Source: Paulownia fortunei (Eukaryota > Streptophyta > Magnoliopsida > Lamiales > Paulowniaceae). Taken from it: DNA of 64,000 bases. Where the stretch lies: NCBI GenBank assembly GCA_019321725.1, contig CM033108.1, positions 4,720,001-4,784,000 on the forward strand, written 5' to 3'. The notes below the pieces were generated by a model. The model did not search any database, was not told the origin of the DNA, and saw only the letters and a list, made by a program, of their open reading frames with translations. The translations under genes were made by a program, and so were the position numbers. Below, piece by piece: positions 23,641 through 35,600 of the stretch (the stretch's first letter is position 1; every line of letters begins with the position of its first letter).

Positions 23641-24580
23641 TTTACTTAATCTTAAGAACAATTGAAAAATGTATAGAATAAAAATTTATTGAGCGAGATG
23701 GTTCAACTATAACTATATTTAAATATATTTAATTATCAAAAGAATGATAAGAATTTCCACTATTTCTTATTTTTTCCACTTTTATTCTTCTTCTTTTTTC
23801 TTGTAATAATTATCAAAACATCCCATAAGATTTGATCTAAATACAGGTAGATAGACCGCTCAAGTTTTTGAAATTATATTTACCTTCCCTAACACTAACA
23901 AACTAAAAAACCCTAATATTTTTTGTAAAGTGTCTTTTTTGTCATTTGTTATAACTTACATAAATCTCCCTTAAAGTTTGTCTAAAATGATGGACCTATT
24001 CTATGGTTTTTCAAATGCAATAACCTTTCTTGAAGTTTTCTCATTTTAGAATTAGATTCTCAATGGTTTATTCAAGAGAGATTATATAATATTCTAAACA
24101 GTTAAAGAGATTTTTAATCGCACACAAAGTTAAATATCCAAATCCAATTTCATGTTTGATACACGGTGCTTGGATTTAGACTCAGATTTGAACCATTTTA
24201 TTTTTCCTCATCCTCACTCGTCAATATCATGCTTAATGTCAAGTTTAAAACATTCAAGCCCTATATGGGGGGTTATTTGATATGAGTTATAAATTGATTG
24301 TTCATGTTGATGACATTAACAACACAACGAAGCTTATTAATATTGAGACATAAAAAATTAAGCGTAGAAAAAAATGAAATTGTAGAAGATATGTGAGTAA
24401 TTTCTTTAAATACTTATTTTATAAGTTAAAATTTTAAATTTCATGAAAAATCACATTAGATTAAAATAAATCACTAGGGACTAGTGTATATTAACACAGA
24501 CCCCGAAGGAGGGTTTTTTTTCAATAAATTTAGACAAATTTTCTGGGATTTTTTTTTTATTTGAACAAACTTCAAAGGTT
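23641..24580. other. Intergenic, right end of segmental copy 1
   Basis: No gene seen. From about 23800 it aligns with 28210-28955, the matching flank of segmental copy 2 (shared TAAATCTCCCTT and AAGTTTGTCTAAAATG). Confidence 0.7.
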
Positions 24581-25766
24581 TATAAAAAAATATATTTTTC
24601 TTAAAATTATACTTGAACATGTATTTTATTGGTATTTCTTTTTTAACAATCAAACAATGAAAAGGGTTTTCTTTTTTTTTTTTTTGACCAAATCCACGTC
24701 CAAATACAACAAAAAAATTTGGAAAATTGAGTTGACGAGGACGGACAGAGAAATGTCGTTTGTCCATTACTTAGCCCTAATGGTGCCCAATGCCCATACT
24801 ATATTAAAGACCTTCCAAGTTGAAATTCACTATGAACCTAATTTTTATTTATTTTTTCATCTTTATATAGAGAAAAGGTAGGGGTGCGGCTAGCAACCTG
24901 CCTTCGCATGATCATAAAAGTCAATCATTATTGTGAAATATTAGGTATTTGTTCCAATACTTATGAGAAAAATAACAATTCTATTGGCTTATCGTGCTAA
25001 ATAAGACTCATGATATAGTACAATGAATGTATACCACGGACTACAATTTTTCCTGAACAAATACAATTAATTGATTGTTGCAATTTATCTGTTCCACTAT
25101 TTCTATCATTCTACTCACGACATCCTTACTTTTTCAGCTGTTCCACAGTTCCACAGTCATTCCCCCACTGTTCCAACCTCAATTAAGTTATGTTTTGAAA
25201 CAATGCAACATAAGTCACCATTTTAACAAACCATGACTTGCAGCCAAACCAATCGAAGGAGAAAAAGAAAAACCAAGAAAGGAAATGTTAGAAAGAAAAG
25301 GAAAATAGTGCACTACTCACTCGCCCGAATGTCAACAATTGTAGCTAAAGATTGCATTTCCAGTTCAAATTCTCAATTTAAAATTATATTACATCTTTTA
25401 TTTTAATTTATAAGATTAACACCAAGTTCATAAAATATTTTTTTAAATAAACACTTAATTGTGATCATATACACTTGTCGTATATCCACAATACATAATG
25501 AAATATAAATTAAAATAAAGGATCCAAAATATAAATTTTCACCCTTTTTACTTTTATGACGGCACATGCTTAGACAAGTGTGCAAAATAAAACCTGACAA
25601 TAACAATGACATTTTTTCATGAAAATTGTTCAATTTCAAAAATAATAAATTTCCTTTCCTTTGATACAATTGGAGAACTGCTTACAGTTTCAAAACAGTT
25701 GTAGTTGCAATGAAAGAATAAGAAGAAGAAAAACAAGAACAAACAACAAAAAATTTGTAGCCATTT

Positions 25767-27137
25767 TCAGTTGACAACCCTGCAATTCATCCTGATCCCA
25801 CCCTGGTTTCCAGTGAGAACATCAATATAACCCATTTTCACCATTGCATCTGCAAACTTATTAGCCCAAGAAGCACCATGTTTCGCGTTCCTCCTCACCA
25901 TCAAAGCAGTCGAAGTGCTGCTCAAAAGAGTCTGATCCGAAGTTAGCAAACCACGTCGGTTTTTCAAATTCAGATAGTACTTGTTATCCAATCTGTTTGG
26001 TGTCACAACATCAAGTGGCACAGTCGGATCATTTGCAGCATTCGGATTAGGCCTGGGGCACTTTTTCCTCAATTCCCTGGCAAAGTTTGAATCCATGGAA
26101 GGATCCTGAGGATGAGTGGAGTTGAAGTTGTAAAGCCTGTTTGAGAAAGATGAACAATGTGAAATTCCAATGGAATGTGCCCCGGACAGGGTCACCATTT
26201 CTTCTGTTGAAAGCCCTTTTCGTGCAAAATTTTGTTGGAGTTGGCTGGCATCGAATGAGGGAGGGGGAAGATTTGCAGTAACATCGTCTTCAAGGGATAC
26301 TCTTCCATCACGGCGCCCTGATGGCACCATGTAGTTGATAGCACCGAGTTTGTAGGCACTGTCACGGGCTGCAAACGCCATAATATCTGCACATGAAACA
26401 GTTCTTGGGCAGGCAGCTTCAAGCTCGGCCTTGGCCTCATCAATCACTTCGAATCCACGCAAGCTTGGATTGTTGGCTGGATGTTCTTTCTCCGAACGAC
26501 GGCCTGGAGTGGAATCAAGCAGGACTGATGCATCACAACCCTGTAAACAGAAAGACAGGCAATTTACTTTTAGAATACAAAATAATTAATTAGTTCAGCC
26601 GCCTAGTTAATTGTTAGTCTCTTTATAACATATATTCTTAGTATTCTAGGACTGATCTTTTGCCCTTATACTAAATGTTATAACTAATAGCAATAATACT
26701 ATTTAAATTTTTAAAATTTCACAATAGTTCAAATGCCTCATTTAGATTGTGGTACAGGCCCACACACAGGGCCTTTGCCAAGAGGGCAATTGTTGCCACA
26801 CTCAGGCCAACAATTCCCTCCCTAGTAGTTTTGTGAAAACTGAGTAATTACAAAATTAATAATATATGTTACCGTATGCAAAGCAATTTATGGAAAAAGA
26901 GGGGCATACCCTGACAAAACAATCATGAAAATGCATTCTGATGATGCCTGCTCCAAGGCCAGGGTTCCTGGACACAGCTCTCTCCACTGCTTTCTTTACA
27001 ATTGCTTCTGCAGATGGGCAACTGTATTTGTAGTAACCAACTTTTAGAGAAGCCAATGAAACAGTGGCCAATTCAGATACAGTGAAAAACAATATCAAGA
27101 AAAAGATTGGGCTTGACAATTTAACTCTACAGGCCAT
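25767..27137 (-). CDS. Class III secretory peroxidase (peroxidase 5-like), gene 2
   Basis: This paralogue of gene 1 has the same two-exon layout: 26910-27137 (76 codons) and 25767-26540 (257 codons plus stop), with a 369-bp phase-0 intron. The product is 333 aa with signal peptide, distal RMHFHDCFV, proximal [12 protein letters not shown] and the end VVN. It differs from gene 1 at roughly 15 residues, for example MACRVKLSS at the start, LKVGYY for PVVGYY, and GGIRMN for GEIRKN near the end; no catalytic or cysteine residue is changed. An upstream in-frame ATG at 27164 would add nine residues (MASILGYTK). I chose 27137 because it matches gene 1 and places the hydrophobic signal at the N-terminus. 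The role is apoplastic H2O2-dependent oxidation. It is probably functional. Confidence 0.93.
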
Positions 27138-27277
27138 TTTTGTATACCCAAGAATAGAAGCCAACGTAGAATGAAAGAGAGAATATTCAATTCTGTGCAG
27201 AACAGTACTAGACTAATACTATTATCTGAAGAATGATTCAGGAATGAGGATGGAGAGATCCATCGACATTTCCACTG

Positions 27278-27285
27278 TATATATA
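27278..27285 (-). promoter_or_regulatory. TATA box of peroxidase gene 2
   Basis: TATATATA lies about 140 bp upstream of the start at 27137. It corresponds to the sites in gene 1 and its duplicated promoter. The surrounding CCGCGG of gene 1 is CCACTG here. Confidence 0.6.
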
Positions 27286-29071
27286 GACGCATGGATATTA
27301 TTATTAAGTAGCACTGACATAGTCTTGGTTTTACTAAGTAAAACAATGCGTGTACATAACCACTAAACAGCTTATTACCTCAGTTTTGGAAGAAAAATGA
27401 ACTCTTCCGTGGTACTATAGTCTTCTCTTCCGCGGTTCTTCCATCCATATGGACTTGATCAAACTTCCCAGTTAAAATTTTCAAACTTCTGCAGTATAAA
27501 TAAATTTATTATGTTGGTCGATTTCTTTCTAGTTAATTTCGTTCACTGTCATTGACAACGACAACAACAATAATTTTAAAAACCACCCTCTATAATTTTG
27601 ATTCTGATGAAGTTGTTTTGACCTTTTCCTATGGTTATTTTAAGTAACGCTGCATTTACACACTTGGTTGTCTATTTCCCTTGTTGGATAATAAAACTAT
27701 GCTGTCAATGCATCGTTTACGCGGTACTGGCGGTGGAGCCTTGAGATAGAAAAAAGATTCATGAAATGTTAAAGGTACAGCCTTGCACACACTTCTTTTC
27801 TCTTGACCTTCAAGATGATCCCCAGTTGGCAGCAGGCTCCAAAATGAGTGTCTTACAAGATCCTTAAAACATTTGGACTATGCTCTAGCATTTTGATATT
27901 TTTTATGGTTAATTACATTTACCTTCCCATTAAAATAGTTAAATTTCTAATTTTTTGCTCTCATTTTTTTCATTATCATTTGAAATCTTGTCCTCTATAT
28001 TCACTACAATTATCAAATCTCCCATTTTATTAGGGTTTTGGATACAAACATCCGCAAAAAAAATTATGTGAGTTTCAAATTTTGCCACTTAACTATATAA
28101 ATATTGCATGGATGAAAATGCCCTAGGGTTTAAATTTAAGAGGAGAGGGGAAATTGTAATGAAGTGAATATAAGAGAGAGCTAAATGTAATTAAGTACTT
28201 TCTATGTTTAGTTAAGACTTTTTTTTCTCTTGAAATAAATATAGATACATCTCATAAGATTTGGTCAAAATACAAGTGTTGAAACACTACTAGCCTAAAA
28301 ACCCTAATTCTTTTTTTAAATGTCTCTTTCGTAATTTGTTAAAAATTACATAAATCTCCCTTGAAGTTTGTCTAAAATGCAGGGACCTTTTCTATGATTT
28401 GTCAAATACAGTTATCTTGCTTGAAGTTTTCTCATTTTATAATTAGACAACATGTGGTTTATCCAAGGAAAATTATGATATGTCCTTAACATATAAAAGA
28501 TTTTTAATCATACATAAAGTTAAATGTCCAAATTCAAATTCATTTTTGCTACATTGTACTTGGATTTAGACCTAAATTTGGACCATTTTAATTTTCCTCA
28601 TCCTCACTGGTAAATATCATGCTCAATGTCAAGTTTAAAATATTCATGTTGATAGCAACAACAACACTTCACTTATAAATGTTAAAATATAAAAAACAAT
28701 GTATAGAAAAAATTAAATTGAAGAAGATATCTGACTAATTTCTTTAAATACTATTATTATAAACTAAAACAATTTAATGTGCTTCTATCTATTATCATAT
28801 ATAATTTTAAATTTTACAATAAGTTAAAAACATTAAATCTCATAAAAAATTACTTTAGATTAAATAAATCTCCCGAGACTTGTGTAAATTGACCCAAATC
28901 TCGAGGAGTTTTTTTTTTGTAGATTTCGCAAATTTGAACATACTTCAAAGGTTTAAACTTGTTATTTTTATAAAATAATGAAGTCGAGGATAAAAGTAAA
29001 TTTTCAATATAATTTTCACAAGGACCAAACTCATGACAAATCGTGGGTTTAATTAATTCTCATCAAAATCA

Positions 29072-29713
29072 TTATACAACTTTCTTGAAGGCAATTACAA
29101 GGGGTTGGCCACCCAAACCAAGCCACCTCCTCCCATTCTCAACAAACAGACCCACATCCCCACATTCAACCCTGCATGAGCTGCACACACTGGGACAGTA
29201 GACAATCTTGTACCCCTTTCCATACTCGTCTATCTTGAACCAGTTCCCCACCGTCTCCGCCCCCGGCCGCCCCAGCACACCGTCGCTCCTCACGTAGCGC
29301 AGCCCCGTAATCCCGTCGACACCGCCGAGCCGCCACACGGTTCGCTGCACACAGGTGGTGGCTGCCATGAACGCGATGTTCACATCAGTAGACAAACTTA
29401 TGTCCTGCAGCTGTTTTCTGTCCACTGCAGGGAAAATTTTGAGGGAGAGGCCAACAGAAGTTTCGTCGTTTTCTTGCAGAACGTTAGGAGGGCAGGGGTT
29501 GCGGGGGTCCCTGACGGAGAGGGCAAGCCCGCCACCACTTCGGCCGCCGTGGGGGGGAATTATGTAGTACTTTGTGTTGGTTTGGAGTTGATTGCCATCC
29601 ACATCTAGGACTGAAGTGTTTCTGGGTTCTTGACTACATGCGAAGCAAGAAGAATAGGTAAGGAAAATTGCGACGAGGGAATTAATGGAGTAGCTAATTC
29701 TTTTGGTTTCCAT
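29072..29713 (-). CDS. Kunitz-type (STI) protease inhibitor, miraculin-like
   Basis: This intronless 213-aa protein has an N-terminal signal peptide (about residues 1-27, ending near SSCFACS). The Kunitz/STI signature lies at about residues 35-51: VLDVDGNQLQTNTKYYI. Further family hallmarks are PHGGRSGGGL, the TTCVQRTVWRLGG block and a C-terminal cysteine group YCPSVCSSCRVECGDVG followed by RWLGLGGQPLVIAFKK. Length and cysteine pattern fit miraculin-like members, which have extra cysteines. Members of the family inhibit serine or other proteases, and some have no inhibitory activity; the exact target cannot be read from sequence. Codon use is clearly more GC-rich than the flanks, and a TATA-like site lies at 29753-29760. 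It has no partner genes nearby. Intact frame and signal make it probably functional. Confidence 0.92.
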   Translation of the reverse strand: METKRISYSINSLVAIFLTYSSCFACSQEPRNTSVLDVDGNQLQTNTKYYIIPPHGGRSGGGLALSVRDPRNPCPPNVLQENDETSVGLSLKIFPAVDRKQLQDISLSTDVNIAFMAATTCVQRTVWRLGGVDGITGLRYVRSDGVLGRPGAETVGNWFKIDEYGKGYKIVYCPSVCSSCRVECGDVGLFVENGRRWLGLGGQPLVIAFKKVV

Positions 29714-29752
29714 ATCTTATGGGATGATTGTAATAATGCACAAATGGTCAAA

Positions 29753-29760
29753 TACTTATA
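29753..29760 (-). promoter_or_regulatory. Probable TATA box of the Kunitz inhibitor gene
   Basis: TATAAGTA on the minus strand, 40 bp upstream of the start codon, would give a very short 5' leader of about 10 bp. No other TATA-like site lies closer. Confidence 0.45.
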
Positions 29761-30996
29761 CTAGGGGGAGACAGGTGTATTGTGAATGTGAATTGATAAT
29801 TGGGGAGTGGGCTTTTGTGAGCGACAAGACAAATTATTAGGCAGTTGTTCATTTTAAATTGATTATTTATTTTTTATTTTAATATTTGTATGTTAAATAT
29901 ATATTAATGAAATTATTTTTTATAATTTGAATATATTGATTCAACTTGATTATTAGATGTGTGAATGACAAATGAATTGAAATATCTTAAAATGATGAAA
30001 ATTTAAAATATTTATAATTATTTTGATGAAGATATATCGGTTGCGTGGCACTAAAACCATTAAAGTCTTCTGAGCTTGTGGGCTTCGACCACTTTTATTG
30101 GATTGGATTTTGGAGTTTATATAGTGTCCATCAAAATATATATTCTATTGTAATTTAATATTTTATTTTATATTTTATACCATAAATTTGTACTGTAATG
30201 TTAATAATTTACTTATAATTGAATGTCAAGAGTTTCACAATCTTTTAGTGAATTGAGGTAATATAAAATGAAGAATAATCAAAAGATCTATGTGGGGTTT
30301 TGGTTTTTTGACTTTATAGGAAATGTTTGAAAAGATTGATTGCCTTGTTTGTACATAGTATTTGTATTCTTATGCATGTTTCACACAAGTCTTCAAACAA
30401 CCACACCTGGATTAGAGATTTGTCTTATATGCTAAGAAAGTAACCTTACCATTATTAACCTAACTCCAATTAAAACAAAGGGTAGTCATAATATGTGAAC
30501 AGACAATGTTAAAATTTTCATTAACTATACATTATTAAGTGACAAAGAAATTTATTTTACAACAATAATAATTTTCTTAAATTTCATGTCAAAAAGAGTT
30601 ATTAATATTTAGTGGCAACTCCGTGAGAATAAAATTAGTCAATAATGCTTCATAAAATTTGTTGTCAAATTTCTGAAAATCTTGATTGGCAAAATAAAAC
30701 TATTGTTACTTAATATATACTTTTATTGACAATTTTGTCATTATTATTTAAAATTTTATCACTAATATCATTCTATAGAGTAGTGTACTACCCCATGAAT
30801 GATATTAATGACAGAATGTTAATTTACAATGTCAAAATTTGTCAATAATGATATATAACAAATTATAATAATATTTATTCTATCATAATAATAATTTTCA
30901 CAAACTTAATAATGAGAAGAAAATGTGTCTAAATTACTACTATTTATAATAAAATAGCACATGAATAGTGACAACATAAATATATTACAAAAGTAA

Positions 30997-31017
30997 TATA
31001 TATATATATATATATAT
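30997..31017. repeat. (TA)n microsatellite
   Basis: About ten uninterrupted AT/TA units inside AT-rich intergenic sequence. Confidence 0.9.
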
Positions 31018-31799
31018 TAGTAAATATCAATATAGTGGTAAAATTTTAGTATCATTAATTTTCAAAAGTAACAACTTATATAAAATCATTATTATACTTG
31101 TCAAATAATTATTATAACAAAACAATAGAACTTATCATTAAATACTCATAGTTAGTGATAATTAATATTATCATTTAACATCTCATCACTAACATTTTTT
31201 ATTTGTCTCGTAGCGACTGTAAATGGCTGTTTTACCAAGCTATTAATACCAATCTACAAGTTACAATCCCTTATCTTGACTTTAAGATCTTATCACTACT
31301 AGTTTTTGTGAACTCCCTACTTGCTAAAATATCGTATCACGGGCATAATAGTATAGCTTATTTTTATTTTACATAATTACGAGTTTAATAAATCTGCTTT
31401 GACAGTGAAATTATAACTAATCCATAAACAAACAGGCAAACCACCAAACGCAGCCCCCAAATAACTTTTTTTTAGTTTAATAGTCAGCTCAGCGACTAAA
31501 TCTTGCAAAGGTATCTTTTATCGCACTTTTCTGTGCTAAAAACAGACATATGCACTGTTGGAAGAATATTCTGAAACCATCAGTAATCAAACTGACCTCC
31601 CCCTGGATAAAATTACAGGAGTCTCGTGCTATAAGTCAGGTGGAACATTTAACGAATTTTTCTGCTCATTATGCACCAAGATTTTTCAAAATAATGTTCA
31701 AGGTGTAGTAGTCGTTCAAACTTGCACCCGGGACTTTGGGTGGTTCATGTTTTTTCCCTTCCGGCATGGGTGATTTCGACCACACGTGTGAGGCCGAAA

Positions 31800-32140
31800 A
31801 AATAAATAAAAATTATTTAATATTTAACTCAAAATCAATCAATAAAAACTCGTTTAAACTCAAAATTTATCGGTAAAAACTCATTTAAACTCAATTCATT
31901 AAATATAACAAATAACAAATCAAGTTTGACTATTTTTTCTTTCAATAAAGTCGATTCAAATTCAACTCGATTAGTTAATATATATGTATGTATGTATAAA
32001 TTACTCGAACTCAATTTACAGTTAATTTTATTAAAACTTGTTCAAATTTAATTCTACTAACAATCAAATCAAGTTTGAAAATAATTTTTAAAACTCGATA
32101 AAAATTAAAAAAAAAAATCATATTTGACTCACTTAACCTC
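31800..32140. repeat. Dispersed repeat, CTCGA family, copy 2
   Basis: It aligns with 12330-12640: TACTCGAACTC, TTATTAAAACTTGTTCAAATT and AAAACTCGATAAAAATT appear in the same order and orientation. It is a probable non-autonomous element. Confidence 0.55.
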
Positions 32141-32666
32141 CTATACATGTGCAGCCAAGTTCAGCTTTCATTATGTTGTGTGCATGGGGTGTTGCCTAAT
32201 TTTCATTGTACGAATGCCCACTTCAGTTTCTTGACTGCAAAAATGCGCACGCACAAGCAACACTTTATTCATTCATAAAGTGGTTGAGAATGCATTTGAC
32301 GCTGATCTCATGCTGAATACAAGTTGTATAGGCAGCCAAATCTGAAATTGCTAACCATTAATGCAGAAGGACCAGTTTGATGATTGTAGCATGGGGAGCA
32401 GGTCATAATTTCACTAGTACACCTACTGAATTCAATGCTAGGCTGCAAGCCAAGTATTCTGCAGTCTCAAATATTACTTTCTCATTACAGAAAATTGTTT
32501 TGATCTCAGAAAAAATAAAATGGAACCAGAGAGTGGGAGGGAAGAGAGCACAAACAAACAGTCCAGCTTACGATTGAAAGGACAATTCAGCAACTGCTCC
32601 GAGTGAAATATTGGACTGTAAAATAATCATCAATGTCTTTAATGAAAAAGAAAATGCATAGTTAGA

Positions 32667-35600
32667 CTATGCTGCGGACATGATGCAGTCAATTGCCTGC
32701 TTGCAAATGCCAGTCATTGTGGCCTCAGGTCCATAAACCTGTACATCAACAGAATTTGTTAGTTTGCAGATGACAGTCTAGGGGGTTACTTAGATTACTC
32801 CACTTATGGAAGAAAGAGAAGTTCTGGAAAAGTAAAAGGGAAACATCGCACTCCATCGATTCATCTTACCCCTGGTCTGTAATCCTATAAATCTAACTGT
32901 ATATACACAAATACATAGTACTCTGCAATTTTTACCTTGACACTAGTTTTAATCCCACATGACACCATCCATTTTATACTGACTTCATGACGTCTGCAGT
33001 TTTAAGCATTAAAAATGTCCACCTTTTTCATTAAAATGAAGCCAAGGCCTCGAAAACAGAAAGAAATACCTTAAGCTTGGTCAAATTTCATGAAACAACC
33101 TAAAGGAAAAGGTAATGTAGCGCTTGAAATTTTCCTAATCCAATGATAAATGTTGTGACTTCCATGGAGCAAAATCAAATGTTCAGCACTAGATGCCTTG
33201 AAGGAATTTAACAGCCAGAGAAACTAAATGCATATTACAAGTTTAGAGAAGTTATGTCATACCTCGATCGGAATTCCCAATTCTTCTCCCAAAGCCCGCA
33301 TTCTTGCCAAACCAGTCTGATAGTTGGGACCACCTCTACGAACATAAAGGTGCATTCTAGCTGCTTTCAACTTGGATTCCTACTCCAGTTAAGAAAAGGT
33401 AAAAAAGAAACTATTAATTCTTGAAGAATAAAATTTAACCATCAAACTGCATCAGAATAGTTCAATTAACCTTCTCCTTAAGAGCCCGGATAATTCCATT
33501 GAAAGTAGCAGCAACATCTGTAAAGTTAGCAATTCCTCCTCCAATAAGAAGAGCTCTCTTGCGGCCGTCAGGGTCAGCCGTGGCACACTATGGCAGAAGC
33601 AAGAGCATATTATTCCATAAGATAGATGAATCAGAAGAAAATTGCAGGCACTCACTACATAGATTAATCTCTTACATCAATAACTACTCTGGCATATTGC
33701 AAAACCTCCTCTTCATTTGGAGCTCCACTGTACTCAGCATAATTACCAAGCTCAGATGCATAGCCCAAATCTCCAACCTTTTGATTCAGTACAGAAAAAG
33801 CAAAAAAATATACATATTACAGAGTGGAATTACATGTAGAAAACATGATCAAACCCAAGTTTGTTGGATTGGAGATGTACAGAAGAATAAATTTGGGTAC
33901 TCACTGTATCTGCATATATTACACTTGCACCACCTCCAGCCACCATTGTCCAAATACGTCCTTTTGGGTTCAAAACAGTAAATTTCAACGATGCACTAGT
34001 CTGCAACATACCACATATGGAAAAATACATGCTGCTGAGTAAATGTGCAGATAGGTTCAATCCATTGTAATTCAATGGTAGTATTGATCAGATGGAGGAT
34101 AACTATTGTCAATTTAGGCACACTTATGTTTAGACACACCTGAGCGGTTTAACCGGTTTTCCAGATCAGATATAAACTTGAAACATAGGAGGTGCCCATA
34201 CAGCAATTCGAAAAACGCTATGGTCCAGACAGCTAGAATAATGAATTGTAGTAAATTTCTATATCTTGCTTACAGCAGCTATATATGGGGTTGTCAACAT
34301 GCAAAACCATCACTAATAGGCACATTTGCAGAACATTGTGAATGGCATGCGTGGGAGTAATTCTGCCCTCTTTCAATTATTTAGATGTAATGAACCTTGA
34401 GACTAAATTTGCTATTTTAATGCAGCACAGGAGGGGAATCACTAATGGACAAAGTGTCAATACATGAGCAAGTTTTCTAAAAGCAGAAAATCATCAGGTG
34501 CCAAAAGTTGCAAAACATAGATATATGGCTCTTACTTTTTCATCCAACGAGTGTATGAAACTTTCTGTTGGACTCAAAACTCTTCCAAAAGGCAGAGGAA
34601 ACTCTCTGTCACCCCATCTGGAAACAGAATGATCAGAGACGGAACAAAAGCATATATTCTAAAGCAGCAAAATAACCAACCATTTCCACATGTCTAAGCA
34701 ATTCATTAACATACTTTTTGAAGTTTTTGAAAGCAGCAGTGTCATCCAACTCTCCTCTCATGTCTAGCGGATATGGCTCTCCATTCACCAGAGTAAATGG
34801 ATTCATCTCAAGAAAACTAAAATCCAGATCTGGTGAGAATACAGAGATCGTAGTCAAAGTTGAAAAATGTCAATTTAATCAATTTAGAATTAATAAACAA
34901 ACATCAAATACAACACCAAAAGCAAGAAGCAAAACAAAAATGTCAAGGATTGGTCTCTCTTTCTGGAAAAGGAGTAAGAACTTTAATCTTTTTGCACCAT
35001 AAAAAAAGAGAATTTGCATTTTCTTTCTAAAATTATTCAAGCTCATAAAGAAAAAAAATATCAAAATTAGTGAACTTTGTTCTCTTCTAAATACTTTTGG
35101 CATTTGCAATAGTGCGGTAGCAATCAGTTCATGATTGCCAAGAATTGTATACCTTGAAATACAGAAAAAACACCCATTATAAAATCGCCGATCTTCCCCT
35201 AACCTGAATCAAATAATGAACAATCAGGATATCGTGTTGAAAAACAAGTAATGATTGAGCCGTATATTCTTTTCAGAATAAATTTAAAAGCTAATTTATG
35301 TCACAGAGACCACAGACCATGAGACTACAAAAGATCCCCCTATCTGGTCTAACAATACAAAACTTACAAATCATACATTAAAAAGTATATGTAATAAGGC
35401 AAGACTAAATTCATGGTAACTTAAAGTTCCCGAATATGATGAGAAGCAACATCAAAGGTTGCACACCTGAAATTAAATAATTTAAAAGTAGTCGACCAAG
35501 CTTGTATAAACCAACCACCAAATAGATAGCTAACAACAAATAAATAGACAAAATTATTCAAAAGCCTACCTCTAAGGGAAGTGTAGCAATCAAAGGAGCA

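Larger units (their letters stand above)
10390..24580. repeat. Segmental duplication copy 1 (peroxidase segment)
   Basis: This segment is collinear with 24600-28955 in direct orientation. Paired landmarks are: the stretch with GGTGCCCAA (10553 and 24783), TATTGGCTTAT (11873 and 24984), the peroxidase gene, the upstream stretch with TTTACGCGGT (15370 and 27716), and a distal AAATCTCCCTT(A/G)AAGTTTG block (23961 and 28353). Copy 1 is about 14 kb and copy 2 about 4.3 kb. The excess is accounted for by the gypsy fragment, the 1202-bp duplication, a MITE and the LINE. Confidence 0.8.
24600..28955. repeat. Segmental duplication copy 2 (peroxidase segment)
   Basis: This is the compact partner of 10390-24580. 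It retains the whole peroxidase gene and both flanks but has no gypsy, LINE, Harbinger-like MITE or 1202-bp repeat. It is therefore the better guide to the ancestral arrangement. Confidence 0.8.
29770..32300. other. Intergenic, AT-rich with transposon-like repeats
   Basis: No gene recognised. About 30500-31215 is AT-rich with many short GTCA/TGAC..TAAT motifs in both orientations (for example ATCACTAATATC, AGTTAGTGATAATT), which resembles subterminal repeats of non-autonomous DNA transposons; ends not defined. A TA microsatellite is at 30997-31017. A 71-codon plus frame at 31558-31773 has no recognisable domain. Confidence 0.45.

Noticed and set aside
29355..29567. Plus-strand frame opposite the Kunitz gene
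   Set aside because: Antisense shadow of a GC-rich coding region with no domain.
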